From Funneliformis mosseae (taxonomy: Eukaryota > Glomeromycota > Glomeromycetes > Glomerales > Glomeraceae), in NCBI GenBank assembly GCA_910592005.1, contig CAJVPP010000013.1, positions 1-64,000 of the forward strand: a DNA stretch of 64,000 nt, written 5' to 3'. The notes under the pieces were generated by a model, which did no database searches, was not told where the DNA came from, and was given only the letters and a program-made list of their open reading frames with translations. Made by a program: the position numbers and the translations under genes. Of the stretch, positions 10,740-23,769 are shown in pieces; the first letter of the stretch is position 1, and every line of letters begins with the position of its first letter.

Positions 10740-12500
10740 TTCCGGTAATTACAATTATTGATTTTAAAATTTAACAAAAAACTTTATAATTTGAAAAGGT
10801 ATTATTATAAAAACAATATTATTCCAATACATTGTGTTTTGATTAAAATCATTTCAAATTTTTGGTATAGTTTGACGATTTTTCAATGTTATAATAATAT
10901 TATTTCTAATTCTTTGAAATTTGTATAAACATTTTTTAATCATAAATGCCGTTTTGGCATATTGTGTGATTCGTCTAACAATTCGTTGGTCTAGAAATTA
11001 ATCTTAATATTAATAAAATACATTTTAAATATTTTAAATATACTTTATCTAATACTTTATGTAAATAAGTCAAATCTGTTTTAAATATATTGTTTTTCAT
11101 AATTACTTTCAATTATATAATTTTCTTCATTTTCAATAATTGAATCTTGAATTGATAGAATATTTGTAATTTTAGAACTTAAAGATTTCAAATAAATACA
11201 TTTACCAGTATACTTTCATAAGATGAAATTAATAGATAATTTCTATTTTTTTGTAAAAAAAATTAAACAAAATTATATAAAAAATATAAAAATAAATTAT
11301 TCTTACTTTTTTAAAAAATATTGCATCAGTTTTTTTAACAGAATTATTTAAATATTTATATAAAAGAAACGACTTTGATTATATGTAGGATATGTCATAT
11401 AGACAAATCTGTAAAATATCTGAAATTTATTGTTTTTTTATTTTATTTATTTTATTTTCATTCTTTTTAAAGTCTTTGTACTATCATATTATATAATAAC
11501 TTTATTAAAATAAATAAATTTGATATAATTGCTGATTAATAACTTTTAATAAAATATAGCATAAATGATCAACTTATAGCTTGTAAAACTTGTATCAATG
11601 ATTATGCTTAATATAACATCAATGAGATTCAACTATTATTATAGTTTGAATATAACTAATATTTTTACTAGTTATTTATGCTTATAAAATCCATTTTTTT
11701 TTAAAAGACTATTCTTTTCAAAAGTAAATTTATAATTAAATTAAATTGTTATTTTTATAAAATTATATTATGTTACTAATACATTTCTTCCAAATTTTTA
11801 TTATTTAAAGTGAAGCAAAGAACAATATACATCTATACACTATAAAAAATTTTTCAATCATGTAGTTATTGCATTTTTTTATCTACCTACATGATTTTTA
11901 ACCAATGAAATCTCTGATTTTAAAAAGTGTTAAGATCGCTTTAAACTCAACAATAATTATCATTTTTAATTTGTATTTATGATAATAATACTATTAAGTT
12001 TAGGTAATAATATATAATAATTAAAATGATTTTTTATTAGTTTAATTACAAATTTTCATAAATTTAAAAAGTAAAATATTTTTGATTTTAAATTATTTTA
12101 TAATTTTTTAATTAAAATCTATTACTAAACATTATTATAAGCAATTTTTAGATTATAAGAATAATAAATACTTAATTTGTTTAATGTTAATTATTATTTA
12201 ATAGTTAGTTATATATATTAAATATATAATTATAATTTTACTTTAAATCATATTATTTATATTACAATAATTTTTATAAAAACTTTATTAGTTAAAATAA
12301 AATAATATTTTTAATTATGTTTTTTTAAAACTTGCATTTATTAAATAATAATTCTTATAATATTTCAATTTTTTTAACAAAATTAAGAAATAGTTAAGAG
12401 AAAATTCTATACTATCAATTATACCTATAATAGTATATAATTCTTATCTTAAATTATTAATATTAAAAGTTGTATTAATTTTAATTACATCAAATTTATT
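10740..12500. other. AT-rich non-coding DNA
   Basis: AT-rich sequence with short inverted repeats and no useful reading frame on either strand. I see nothing that supports a gene. Confidence 0.5.
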
Positions 12501-12508
12501 ATAAAATA

Positions 12509-12672
12509 ATTAATAATATAAGATTTTATAATAAAAAGAAAAATAGTTAAAAAAATAAAAATTGAATTAATGCTAAAACTAAACATATTTTAACCTAAAA
12601 ATCATATTTTACATATAAAAGTAAATTTGATTTTTTTAGTTATTTCTTCTTTTTCTATTATAAAAGTCCTAT
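12509..12672. mobile_element. MITE family C, degenerate copy
   Basis: The left end (ATATAAGATTTTATAATAAA) and the reverse complement of the right end (ATATAGGACTTTTATAATAG) resemble one another and the element at 15,402. The interior is AT-rich. Boundaries are approximate. Confidence 0.45.
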
Positions 12673-12940
12673 ATATAATTAAAAATCTAAAAAAAAAATA
12701 TAGAAAAATTAAAATTAATTTCTTAATTTAATTTTTTTTAATAAATATTTTACTGATAATAAAAAAATTATAAATATAATAATACCTTTTATAAAATTCA
12801 ATAAACTACTAATGATAAGTATATTTAATAATTAAATTTTATATTTATTAATTTGATTTTCTTAAATTAATATTAATATTTAAAATAAAAATATTAATAT
12901 TATCTTAAATAAATTTTTTTATTTTAAGTATAATTTTAAC

Positions 12941-13102
12941 ATATGGGAGGATTTCTAGAAAATCAGATTCTGAGAAATTTTTGACTAAAATTAAGAGCTT
13001 AATGCATTTTAATCTAAGAAGGTCAAAAACTAAAATGCAATAAAAATCTAAATTTTTTTAAAAAATTGTCAGAACCTGATTTTTCTAGCAATCAACCCAT
13101 AT
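12941..13102. mobile_element. MITE family B, copy 1
   Basis: About 160 bp with inverted ends built on ATGGG..GATT..CTAG.AAAATCAG and TTCTGA. The interior matches the element at 14,001, including the TGACTAAAATTAAGAGCTTA block. It lies in AT-rich DNA away from genes. Confidence 0.75.
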
Positions 13103-13729
13103 ATTAGCTGTAAGTATAATATTTTATAAAAATAATTGATTTTAATTAAATTCAATTTAAACAAAATTTTTATATTTATTAATTCTTAATAATATTATTA
13201 TTCTAAATAGGAATATATTTTTTTATTTATTTAATATAAGGTATTTAACCTGTTATTTTTAAGTTTAATTTGACAATTATAATAATAAATTAAAAGAAAA
13301 GAATTTTCTTTAATTTTTATTTTGATAGATTTATAAATAAGTATTATTTTATAAAATAAATATTATTATATACTTCTAATTTTAAAATTATGATTTTCAT
13401 TATCATCATTTTCTAAAATAATATCAAGAAAAGATAATAATTTAATATTAAACTAATAACTAACTTTTCATTTTCTCTTTTATAAATTTTATCAGTATTA
13501 CTTAAAAAAATTAAAAAGTTATTATAATTTTAGTAATATTTGAATAATTATTATAGAGTATATAAAAAATTGGTATAATATATTTTGACTATCTAATACA
13601 ATATAATGTTACAGATCAGTATTTTATAAAATTTGAATTATATCTTATACTAGTTCTATAATATTATAATCTATATAATAGTATAAGCTAATTTTATAAA
13701 TTTGTATTATATTGTACTGATAATATATA

Positions 13730-13901
13730 TAATCAACTTTTATTATAATAAACTTTATATCCTAAACTTCAACTTCACTATAAGGCTATAGTGAAGATTT
13801 TAAGAGATTTGATTAGCCAATTTGCTATAATAAGAGTATTTTTATTATATTTGTTTAAAAATTTTATTATATTAAGAGTTCACTATATTAAGAGTTGACT
13901 G
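13730..13901 (+). mobile_element. MITE family A, copy 2
   Basis: 172-bp copy in the same orientation as 6,135-6,304. Its left end has become TAATCAACTT and its right end is AAGAGTTGACTG. It is flanked by TA at 13,728-13,729 and 13,902-13,903. Confidence 0.75.
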
Positions 13902-14000
13902 TAAAGCTTTATTTTAAAACTAGTATAATATATTATAATATAATATAATATAAATTTTAAAGAATTTTTTTTAATTTGTATTATTATAATATAATTTATA

Positions 14001-14160
14001 TAGGAGTGTTTCTAGGAAAATCAGGTTCTGAGAAATTTTTGACTAAAATTAAGAGCTTAATACATTTTAATCTAATTACATCAAAAACTAAAATGCAATA
14101 AAAATCTCAATTTTGCTAAAAAATTTCCAGAACCTGATTTTCCTAGCAATCTACCCATAT
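14001..14160. mobile_element. MITE family B, copy 2
   Basis: Second copy of the 160-bp element at 12,941, nearly identical through the terminal 40 bp and the central block. The ends read TAGGAGTGTTTCTAGGAAAA and, in reverse complement, ATATGGGTAGATTGCTAGGA. Confidence 0.75.
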
Positions 14161-14783
14161 TATTACTAGATTAATAATATATTTATTAAAATAAATTTAA
14201 TAAATAAAAATCAAACTTAATATTTATAAGATAATCTATTTTTATATTAATAGAATAAATTTTTATTTTTGTATAATACATAAAATAAAATTTTATATAA
14301 TTGACTTCTAATATTTTTTTAAGAAAATTAAAAAAATTTTAATATAATCAATTAGAATAAAATAAATATGAAATTTACTTTTTTGCAATATAATAAGACT
14401 ATCTTAATATAATTGATCTACATAATATATTATAAATAGTTATATAAGTGCTATAGTTAACATAATTGACTTAATAGATATATTTAATTTTATAACACAA
14501 AAAAATATTGAACAATATGTCAAACATATCAAACATATCTAATATATTATAAAGATGACTAAATTCATAATAAGAAAGTAACTATCAGTTACTAAATGTA
14601 ATTTGATCAATTCACTTATTGAACTTGCATAACTTTTAGTTAATTATGTAATTAATTCCTTTCTTTTTTTATTTCTTATATTATTATTTTATCTTTTATT
14701 TCTAATTTTATTAATAAACTATTTAATATAATTTGTAACTTTATGTAAATCTTTTGAGTAACATAATCAATATTAGAATCTAA

Positions 14784-15005
14784 CTAATCAAAATATAAAT
14801 ATATTTTATAGTATATAAAAGAATTTAACTAACTAAGGTATGAATATATTTTACAGTATATAAAAGAACCTAACCAACTGAGGTGTGAATATATTTTATA
14901 ATATATAAAAGAACCTAACTAATCGAAGTGTGAATATACTTTACAGTATATAAAAGAATCTAACCAATTAAAGTGTGAATATACTTTATAATATATAATA
15001 GAACT
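14784..15005. repeat. 45-bp tandem array, about five units
   Basis: Phase marks (TGAATATATT or a variant) lie at 14,841, 14,886, 14,931 and 14,976, with one more degenerate unit upstream. Each unit carries TATATAAAAGAA.CTAAC.AA, and successive units differ by a few substitutions. Confidence 0.85.
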
Positions 15006-15401
15006 ATTAACTTATAAAATCAATATTTGATTATTATGTAAACTTTAAAAGAATCACTATTTGAACACTTTATCTAATAGTTATGATTTGACAGGATCAT
15101 ACATTAAAAATACTTTTAAATATTCAAGTAATTTTTTTGATAAGAATTAGATAAAAATTAATTATAAAAAAAATATAATGATTCATCTAAAGTATTAAAA
15201 AAAACTTATTATATTTAAAATTTATAAGTTTTATAAATTAAATATATTTTTTTTAATTTTTAGTATTTATATCTTCTATTTTCATATTTATTAATCTATT
15301 ATAAATATTTGTAAAATACTTTATATATTAAACTAAATATATTAAATATATAATCATCCTTTTAATAATTTATTATATTTTTTTTTATTCTTGTATTAAT
15401 A

Positions 15402-15562
15402 TATAAATTCTTTGCAATAGAAAGGGAAAAAACTACCAAAAAAATTTTTTTTGAGTTAATGTTAAATTTGAACTTATTTTGTTAAAAAAATAATATTTAG
15501 TTTATAAAGCAAAAAAAAATTTTTTTAGTAGTTTTCTCCCTTTCTATTACAAAGAACCTATA
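15402..15562. mobile_element. MITE family C, better-preserved copy
   Basis: 161-bp near-palindrome: the left arm reads TTCTTTGCAATAGAAAGGGA and the reverse complement of the right arm reads TTCTTTGTAATAGAAAGGGA, followed on both sides by AAAACTAC.AAAAAAATTTT. The arms are about 50 bp, separated by an AT-rich loop. Confidence 0.75.
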
Positions 15563-16259
15563 TACTACCACTATTATTAGCAATTTTTTATTTTTTATTT
15601 GATAAATTTTTTATTTAATTAAAATTTTTTAAAATTAATAAAATAAAATAATATTATAATATTAATAAACTAAATAAATATAAATATCTTATTTTTTAAA
15701 AATTTAGGATTATTGATCTTTTATTTGATAAGTTTGATAATTTATAATTTATTTTTTAATTTATAAAATAAAATTTTTTAAATAATTCTAAATACATTTT
15801 TATCAAAATTTTTATTTATAAAAAGTTTTTATTAATAAATAATTATAATCTTTATTTATTTTTATTTTGAAAAATTCAAATATTTATTATATCATACTAC
15901 AAAACAAATTAAATTATTATATTAAAATAAGGTTATTTAGATTTTTTTATGAGAATGATAAAATAGCAAAGTTGGCAATTTATTTAAATTCAATTGTATT
16001 GCTATACAAAATGTATATAGATATATAATTCTAAAAAGATATAAATTTACATAAATATAAAATTATTATTATTATTAATTGTATTAAACTTTTCTTTTAA
16101 ATTTATAATTATGATTAAATTAATGAATATGAAATAATTGAATATTTTAAGTTCTAAATAATTAAAAATAAAAAAATTTTATAAAATACATTATAATTAA
16201 AATATTTTAAATCAAATAATTTTATATAAAAATACTTAGAAATTTGTAATAATTGTTCT

Positions 16260-17115
16260 TGTGTTAATTTTAATATATAACTTATTAATATTTCTGCTGT
16301 CACTATAAGATTCTTCAACTTATGTTTATTATATACTTAAGTTTTTACTTGATATTACTAATTGTAATTAAGATGTTAGAAACTGCCTAATTTAACTTTA
16401 CCAAATTTATATGTTAAAATTAACAGATTTATTAAATATAAAGACTTAAAAATAATATTACAAATAAATTTAATTAAAGAATTTAGATAATAAATTCAAT
16501 TACAAATAATATATAAAGATTATGTTAGATTATATGAAATCATGAAGAGATAAAAAGATATAAAATTTAATTGATTCTTTTATTAATATTAAAACTCATA
16601 TTTATAAAAGAATTTTAAAACTTGTAAAAGAGTTAGTATTAATATAAAATAATAAAACTATATAATAAAATAATAAAATTAATAAATGTAGAATATTAAA
16701 AATAAGTATAAAATTAAGTACAATCAACTCTCTTTAAATACTTTTCTTATGATTATAGTAAAAATTTTAAAAAATGTGTATTTAAAGAGAGTATGTATTT
16801 AAAAAAAAATTTTTATATAAATTCTATATATTTAGGATTAAATGAAAGTATGCATTTAAAAAAATATATATAATATATGCAATTAGAAAGAATATATTTA
16901 GAGAGGGTTGACTTTATTTTTAGATTTTGTTTAATTCATAAAATTAGGATTATTATTATATTTAAAAGATTAATAAAATTATGTAGATCTTTTATATTTT
17001 TAGAATTTGCAGAATTCTCAGTATTTTTAGAATTTAAGATTAAGAGATCAATATACTGTATCATTTACATAACTTTGTTATTATTGATTAATTGCCTTAC
17101 AAATAATCTTTTTCC
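16260..17115 (+). repeat. 850-bp dispersed repeat, copy 1 (MITE inserted)
   Basis: This segment aligns over its length with 23,770-24,520. The shared blocks include TTATATGTTAAAATTAACAG, TTTAATTAAAGAATTTAGAT and a 3' block that encodes a similar hydrophobic frame in both copies (FIFLEF..FSVFLE..IKRS.YCIIY). A MITE splits this copy at 16,721-16,914, so the 81-codon frame that begins at 16,877 starts inside the MITE and cannot be an original gene. What the repeat was is unknown to me. Confidence 0.65.
16721..16914. mobile_element. MITE family D inserted in the 850-bp repeat
   Basis: 194 bp. The left end is CAATCAACTCTCTTTAAATA and the right end in reverse complement is AAGTCAACCCTCTCTAAATA, with TA at 16,719-16,720 and 16,915-16,916. 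The uninterrupted paralogue at about 24,318 reads AGTATTTTTAGATTTT, which is the pre-insertion site with a single TA. This defines the insertion exactly. Confidence 0.8.
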
Positions 17116-17119
17116 TATT

Positions 17120-17975
17120 TGAATTTTGAATATAATAGTAAAAAATAATTTCATTCTTGAAAACAAATTCTGAATTTTTCTGAAAATCTTATAAAAAATA
17201 TTTTATAGATATTTTATATTATTTATAGATATAATCTATTTTAAAAGAGTTTATCATTTATAGGTTATCTGCAATTAAGTTTATAAATATAAGTTTTTCT
17301 AATTTTATATAAAGCTAAAATTTTGTTGATTTTAGAATTATGAGATTTAAAATTCTATATAAATACTTTAATTTTAAATGATTATCTGATTGAATTTATA
17401 TGGTTAATTATATTTTTAAATATTAATTTTATAGTATTAATTAGATTTCTCATAATTATCTTTTCTCAAAGTTTTAAAAATTTAAAATCCAATAATGTTT
17501 TCATTAAATATTTCTCAAAGTTTTTTTTAAAGAAAACTAAATACATAAAAAATTTTATATGTTTTAAAAAAATAAACTTTAAAGAGCTATTGAATTATAA
17601 GTTTAAATATAAGAAAAAAAAGACTAATAATAACAGAAAGGCTTACTTTAATCAAATTGATTATAAAAGACTATTAAGGTAATAAATAAATATATTAAAA
17701 TTGAAAACTTTTGTTAAAAATAGACATTTTAAAATAGTAATTATTTTATAAGAATTTGTAAGAAGGTTAAATATTAATATCAGTTAGATAGTCTAGGTGA
17801 TAATTAAGTAGTTTATTTTTATTTGAATTATTTCTTAGGATATTTTTTTACTAGTGATTTTTTAGATTAAACTAGTAGTAATTGTGACTAGATAATATAC
17901 ATTACCTATAATAAATTATCAGATTTTATAAATTTACTTAGTAATATATAGTAAAATTAAAGATTTTTAGATTAT
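17120..17975. other. AT-rich non-coding DNA
   Basis: AT-rich stretch between the dispersed repeat and the next MITE. I find no gene or repeat boundary. Confidence 0.4.
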
Positions 17976-17976
17976 A

Positions 17977-18148
17977 TAGTCAACTCTTGATATAGTGAAT
18001 TCTTGATATAATGAATTTTTTGAACAATTATAATAAAAATACTCTTATTATAATGAATTGGCTAATCAAATCTCTTAAAATCTTTACTATAGTCTTATAG
18101 TAAAGTTGGGGTCTAGGATATAGAGTTCATTATAATAAGAGTTGACTA
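17977..18148 (-). mobile_element. MITE family A, copy 3 (reversed)
   Basis: 172-bp copy in the opposite orientation to the copies at 6,135 and 13,730. The left end is TAGTCAACTCTTGATATAG and the right end is AAGAGTTGACTA. It is flanked by TA at 17,975-17,976 and 18,149-18,150. Confidence 0.75.
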
Positions 18149-18150
18149 TA

Positions 18151-19122
18151 TAAAAGTTTATAAATTTTTAATATATTTTACTTTAAAATTTGATTTAAAT
18201 AACTAATCAATTATAATTTTAAAAATATAATAAATATAATTCAAAATATTCTATTTATAAAAAACTGAAAAAATATTTATTTGTAAAGTAATAGATAATA
18301 TAATTTAATATATAAAAATGTAAAAAACATATAAAAAAATTGTTGTTTATATTTTAATATGAGAAAAATTTTTTATATTTCTTTTTTTATTTTAATATTT
18401 AAAAACTATAATTAATCAGCTATCAAATAAAAAAAAATCAGATAACTTTTTTTTAAAACTAGTAAACTTTTATATAACCTAAAGATCTTTAATTTTACTA
18501 TATATTACTAAGTAAAATTTATAAAATCTGGTAATTTATTGTAGGGTAATATATTAGTCAATTATTTTATAAATAAACCTATATACTTAGTAACTTAATT
18601 ATATTGATCTGATCTTTATTAATGATATACTTATCTTTTTTTATATTAAGAAAAATTATTGAAATCTAATATTAAGAAATATACTATAAAAAAATTATTG
18701 AACACTAAATCTAAAATTAACTTTTAATCAATTGATTATATCATTTAACTTTTTTTTAATGCATAAATTATGTAAATATTACAAGTAATTTTTTTTTTAG
18801 AAAAATAAATATTTTTATATTTCTTGATTCTTTTACACATATTTTGTTAAACTCTTAAAATTATACAGCATATAAAAATTTTCTCAATTTATACTAAATA
18901 AAGTAATATTAATCAAGAATATGTTATGCAAATATTATATGATGCATTTCATCTATACTCAAAAATAAAATCATGTGACTAAAAATTTTAATAACTTTTT
19001 AATTATGTGATGTATAAAAAAACAAACCTGATAAAATGGAAGTTTAGACTATAAACTACAAATTTATCAGCTTACTTTTTGAGTTTTATTATAAAATTTT
19101 ACAGTTATTAATATTTAAAATT
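18151..19122. other. AT-rich non-coding DNA
   Basis: AT-rich stretch up to the left end of the first DDE transposon. No gene is visible. Confidence 0.45.
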
Positions 19123-21614
19123 AGGGCATTTATATAAAAAATTATACAATTTCAGACTGATCGATTTTTGCGATTTACGGTATATTAGTGTGATTTAAAT
19201 GTGATTTTACGGTATGTTTAATGTTATACAAATACACAATGATCATTCAAATTATTGTTCCATTTCATGCCTCTCACTTCTAAGAAAAATGCATTCATAA
19301 AAACCAGTAACGTAAAACAAATGGAAGGTTCAGAACTTCCAAAAAATTTAAAGAAACCCATCAAATATATGAAAATTTTGAAGATTTTGGAGTTGAGGAA
19401 GTTGAGGAAGACCTTGGAGTTGAAGAAAGCCTGGTAGTTGGTGAGTGAGAAGATGAAGAAGATAGTAGTTAGGAAGATGAAGGCTAGAAGGGTAAAGGCT
19501 GAGAAGATGAAGGTTGGAAGGAAGGCTGGAAGGATGAAGAAGTTTCGCATAAAGAAGAAAGAGAAAAGTTAATAAATTTAGTTTGGAAGGATATTGCAAT
19601 GTTAGAAAAAAAAAGTGATCCTTATCTTGTTAGTCTAACAAAAAAATTAATATATTATGACAAATGGGATCTGAATGATGTATATACCGTTGCAGCAAGT
19701 AACACAAAAAATATAACTGATTATTTCTCTTTTGCTACAAAAGATTCTAATCATATTTCATTTCTAGATATAGGTGATGAAATTTTAGAAGATTTAGATA
19801 ATATTGATGAAGAAGGTAGCTGGACATTTGATAATATCTTGCAAAAGGTTTCAACATTAAAAATCGAATTAGAAAAATTTCACAAAAAGATGTCTGTTAT
19901 AGAATACAATAAAAAAAAGCAATATTTGAGTATCTTCAGAGATTAGATGAAAATGGAAAGGGAAAAATAGATGCAAGTATGAAGGCCGCTAAAATTATGT
20001 TTATTAATGCAGATTCTTATAAAGTAACAATAATTTGAAAATGGGCAGCATATTGGTTAAAAACTGGTTGTCTTTCTTCAGTTTATCATGGAAAGCATCA
20101 AAAAACTATACGTTTAATTGATGATGAAGATATAGCCAATAGATGCAAAACTTGGATACGATCATAAGGTGAAGGAGTCACTCTAAAAACTTTTAAAGTT
20201 TTTGTTGAAAAAACACTTCTTAACGAAATAGACATTGTTAGAAAGAAATCTATTTCATATACAACAGCTACTCGATGGCTTAATATTCTTGGATTTTTTT
20301 ACTAACAATACTGTTAAGGCATATATTATGATAGATATGAATGTGATAATGTAGTTATTTATCGAGAAGAATTTGTTAAAACAATTGCTTATTATGAAAC
20401 TTTAATGACAAAATATGATGGAGATGATATGAAACGTATTTCATCCAAATTAAAGGATAATGAAAAGGAACACATTTTAGTCACTCATGATGAGTGTATC
20501 TTCTATACTAATAATGGAAAAAGAGGAATTTAGGCTCCAAATAGCGAATTACCATTACGAAAAAAAGGTAATAGAAGATCTATTATGATAAGTGAATTTC
20601 TTTTTGAAGCTTGTGAACGTTTGTATTTAAGTCAGAAAGATATTGTAAAGTATCCAACTATTCCAGAAGAAGCACATGTTTATTTAATACTAGTAAAAAT
20701 CAAGAAGGTTACTGGACTGTTCAGCATTTACTTGAACAAGTAGAATATAAAGCAATACCAATCTTTGAGACTTTATTTTCTAATTGTGTAGCAGTTTTTG
20801 CTTTTGATAATAGTTCAAATCATTCAGCATATTATTCTGATGTACTATTAGCTAATCAAATAAACCTTCGACCTGATAGAAAGCAAAATAAAATGTGAAG
20901 TACAGTATGGGGACCAAATAATCAATATCAGAAAATGGTTTTTCCTGATAATTATCATATATTAGAACTTCGAGGAAAACCTAAAGGTATAGAGCAAATT
21001 CTTTGTGAAAGAGGACTTTGGGATAAAAAATATGTAGTATATTGTAGTTTGTGTAAGAATAAAATTACACAAAATGATCCAACTCAAATTAAGTGTTATG
21101 TATGACGTATTATATTATTACAATCTGATTTTCTTGCACAAAAATATGCACTTCAAGAATTAATAGAAGAAGCTGGTCATGTATATATATTTTACCCTAA
21201 ATTTCATTGTGAGTTAAATTTTATTAAATGATATTGGGGAGCAGCAAAACGTTTTGCTTGAAAAAATTGTAATTATTCTTGGGCAGGATTAAAACAGATA
21301 GTTCCTAGAAGTTTAGAATCTATAAATCTTATTACAATTCAAAAATTTGCTTGATATTCTTGGTATTATATAGATTTATATGGAAAAGAAATTACAGGAA
21401 AATTGGCTAAATATGCAGTAAAGAAATATAATTCTCATAGACAAATTCCTGATCATGTAATTGAAGAATTAAATAAAATTACTTTGTAAATTTGGTTTCG
21501 TCTTATATAAATTGTTATCACGTGAATAAAATTTTATTGGTTAAAGGTCACATGATCAACAATATCATAGTTTAAAAAATTTCAGACTATTTTTGATTAT
21601 AAATAAAATGCACC
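19123..21614 (+). mobile_element. DDE transposon, copy 1 (decayed)
   Basis: About 2.5 kb around the transposase pseudogene at 19,267-21,489. The left end (AGGGCATTTATATAAAAAAT) and the reverse complement of the right end (GGTGCATTTTATTTATAATC) are loosely inverted. The right end shares GGTGCA with the termini of the second copy (31,004-33,660). Boundaries are inferred from that similarity. No clear target duplication is left. Confidence 0.55.
19267..21489 (+). pseudogene. DDE transposase pseudogene, fungal multicopy family
   Basis: Catalyses cut-and-paste transposition in the intact state. The remains cover most of the protein: an acid-rich N-terminus (to about 19,598), a 115-codon intact stretch from 19,599, then the catalytic core. 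D1 is in THDECIFYTN (Asp codon 20,489-20,491), D2 in FAFDNSSNHSAY (20,806-20,808) and E in YPKFHCELNFI (Glu 21,211-21,213). The C-terminus ends at a TAA at 21,487-21,489. The coding frame is broken by several frameshifts and at least nine in-frame stops. Many TGA codons fall where relatives are expected to have Trp or Arg, for example before KWAAYW and in YWGAAKRFA. It belongs to the same family as the minus-strand gene at 31,330-33,454. Not functional. Confidence 0.85.
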
Positions 21615-23769
21615 ATATAATTATTAAATTTAGTAATATTAATCTATTATACTAATTTTAAATAAATTTTTATTTTATAAATTTTTATGTAATAATTATT
21701 ATTTAAAATAATCTAATAAATTTATATATATTTTTTTTGCAAGAAAATAATTCTTATGATTGAGTATTTTTTATAGCCACTTTGATTTATTATAAATATT
21801 TTATTTAGAATTTCTTTTCTTTTTCTTCAAAATTTTTCTTTTTTTTTAAAATTATTGCAAATTTTTTAGAACTTTTTTAACTTTTATTATAGTTTAAATA
21901 AATAAATAAAAAGTTTCTTTCACTTGTTATAGAATTTTGATTCATCAAAAAATATTATAGCAAAAGAATTTTTTAAGATAATACAAGAATACTTAAAAAT
22001 AGTTTAAATACAATTATTGAAAGTATAGATTGCATTTTATATGGATTTGTCCTAATTAATAATATATAAGATCTATCTATTGTCAAGAAGTATAATAGTA
22101 GGTTTAACCTTATTTAATATAATTGCAACATATTAATATTTTGTCTTTTTTCTTTTATTATATTGTAGATTTTTAAAATATGAGTTTTTCTTACTTAAAA
22201 TTGATTAATATAGTTTATTATTCTATATCAATATGTAACCTTTCAGCATATTATTAGATTTATTAAGCTAATCTTTTAATAAACTAATACTCACTAGTTG
22301 AAGATATCTAATTTTATATTTCTAATATATATTTTTTTTTCTGTTTAAACTATAGTTTCATGTCAAAAAATTTAAAAAAAAATTTGTCAAGAAAATTTTA
22401 TATTAGAAGAATAATTATTGATTTTTTTAAATCAAAATACTGAACTTTCTACTGAATATAAATGTTTAAGAAATAAATTAATTAATCTTTTAGTTTATCA
22501 AGAAAATAAGATTTATGCTTGAAGAAACATATAAAAAAATTACTCATTCTTTAAGAAATAGGTTGTTTAAAGAATAGAATTTAAATTGTTAAGTCAAATA
22601 ATTAATATTTCCTAATCTTTTACATATTAAATTTTATTTTCTTCTATTTTATGTATTTTTGCAAAATTATAATTCAAAAGCTACTAATCATATTTTTTAT
22701 AATTTTGCTTTTACTCTTGTTTCTTTTTTCAATATTTGATTATATTATCTTAGACTTATCATATATTTATGTAAAATTATTTTAATATTTATTATAATTT
22801 ACATAATGTATTCTTAGTATAGTGATTAAACTTTAGAATTTGATTATATTAGTACTTAAATTTAATTTAAATTAGTCAATTATATATTATAATATATGAG
22901 ATTTAATTTCTCACATGATCATTTTCTTTATATCTTATTATAATTCATTAAATATTATTATTTTACATGATTAAAAAATATTTCTTTTTGAAAAATAATT
23001 TTCAAAATTTAAAAATATTGATATAATTATTATAGATACTCAATTAGTCTATTAGTTAACTTTTAAATAATTAATTAAATCTATTTTTATGAATATTTTG
23101 GCAGACTATTTTACTATTTGAGGTATCTTAAACTAAACTTTTCACTTTATTTATAAGTTAAGTAATAAATTATTTATAAAATTCTAATATTTCTCATGTT
23201 TTTATACATAGATTTAGCAATAACTCTCACTTTTCATCAGGATTAATAGTAACTCAAAGCTCTTACTTTTTATTTAGGTTTAATAAAAATCTTTATCTAT
23301 AATTACTTAAAATTAAAACTAAAAAATTTATTCATTAATTTATAAGTCTAATAATTATAAAACAAATAAAATAAAAAATAATATTTCTTTAATTATCTCA
23401 TCATCTAGTAGTCTAATTTAAATAAAATATATATCATTATGATACAAAAGATTTAATAGTTCTAATAGTCTAAAAATTATAAAATTCTGATTCATTAAAG
23501 TCAAAATAATGATATCTATAACTTTTATATTAAATTTGCATTTATTTTTCTTTTTTATTCAATTAAGATTTAATATTCTGTCAAATAATTTTTAATGAGC
23601 TTTATATAATCAAAATAATATATAAGCTTTTATAAGATTAGGTAAGATAGAAACTATTTATTAGACTTTTGTATAATCTTTGTATAAATTTTAAATTAAC
23701 ATTTTATATTCTTTATCTTCTCTTTAAAACATTTTTAATACTCTACTTTCTTATATTTGAATTTTAACA
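21615..23769. other. AT-rich DNA with possible coding scraps
   Basis: Mostly AT-rich. Near 22,425-22,530 on the plus strand a short stretch reads like protein (NTELSTEYKCLRNKLINLLV) before stops appear. It may be a scrap of a decayed gene, but it is too short to assign. Confidence 0.35.

Noticed and set aside
16877..17122. 81-codon frame as a gene
   Set aside because: Its first codons lie in an inserted MITE, and the rest is the dispersed repeat's shared frame with no supporting context.
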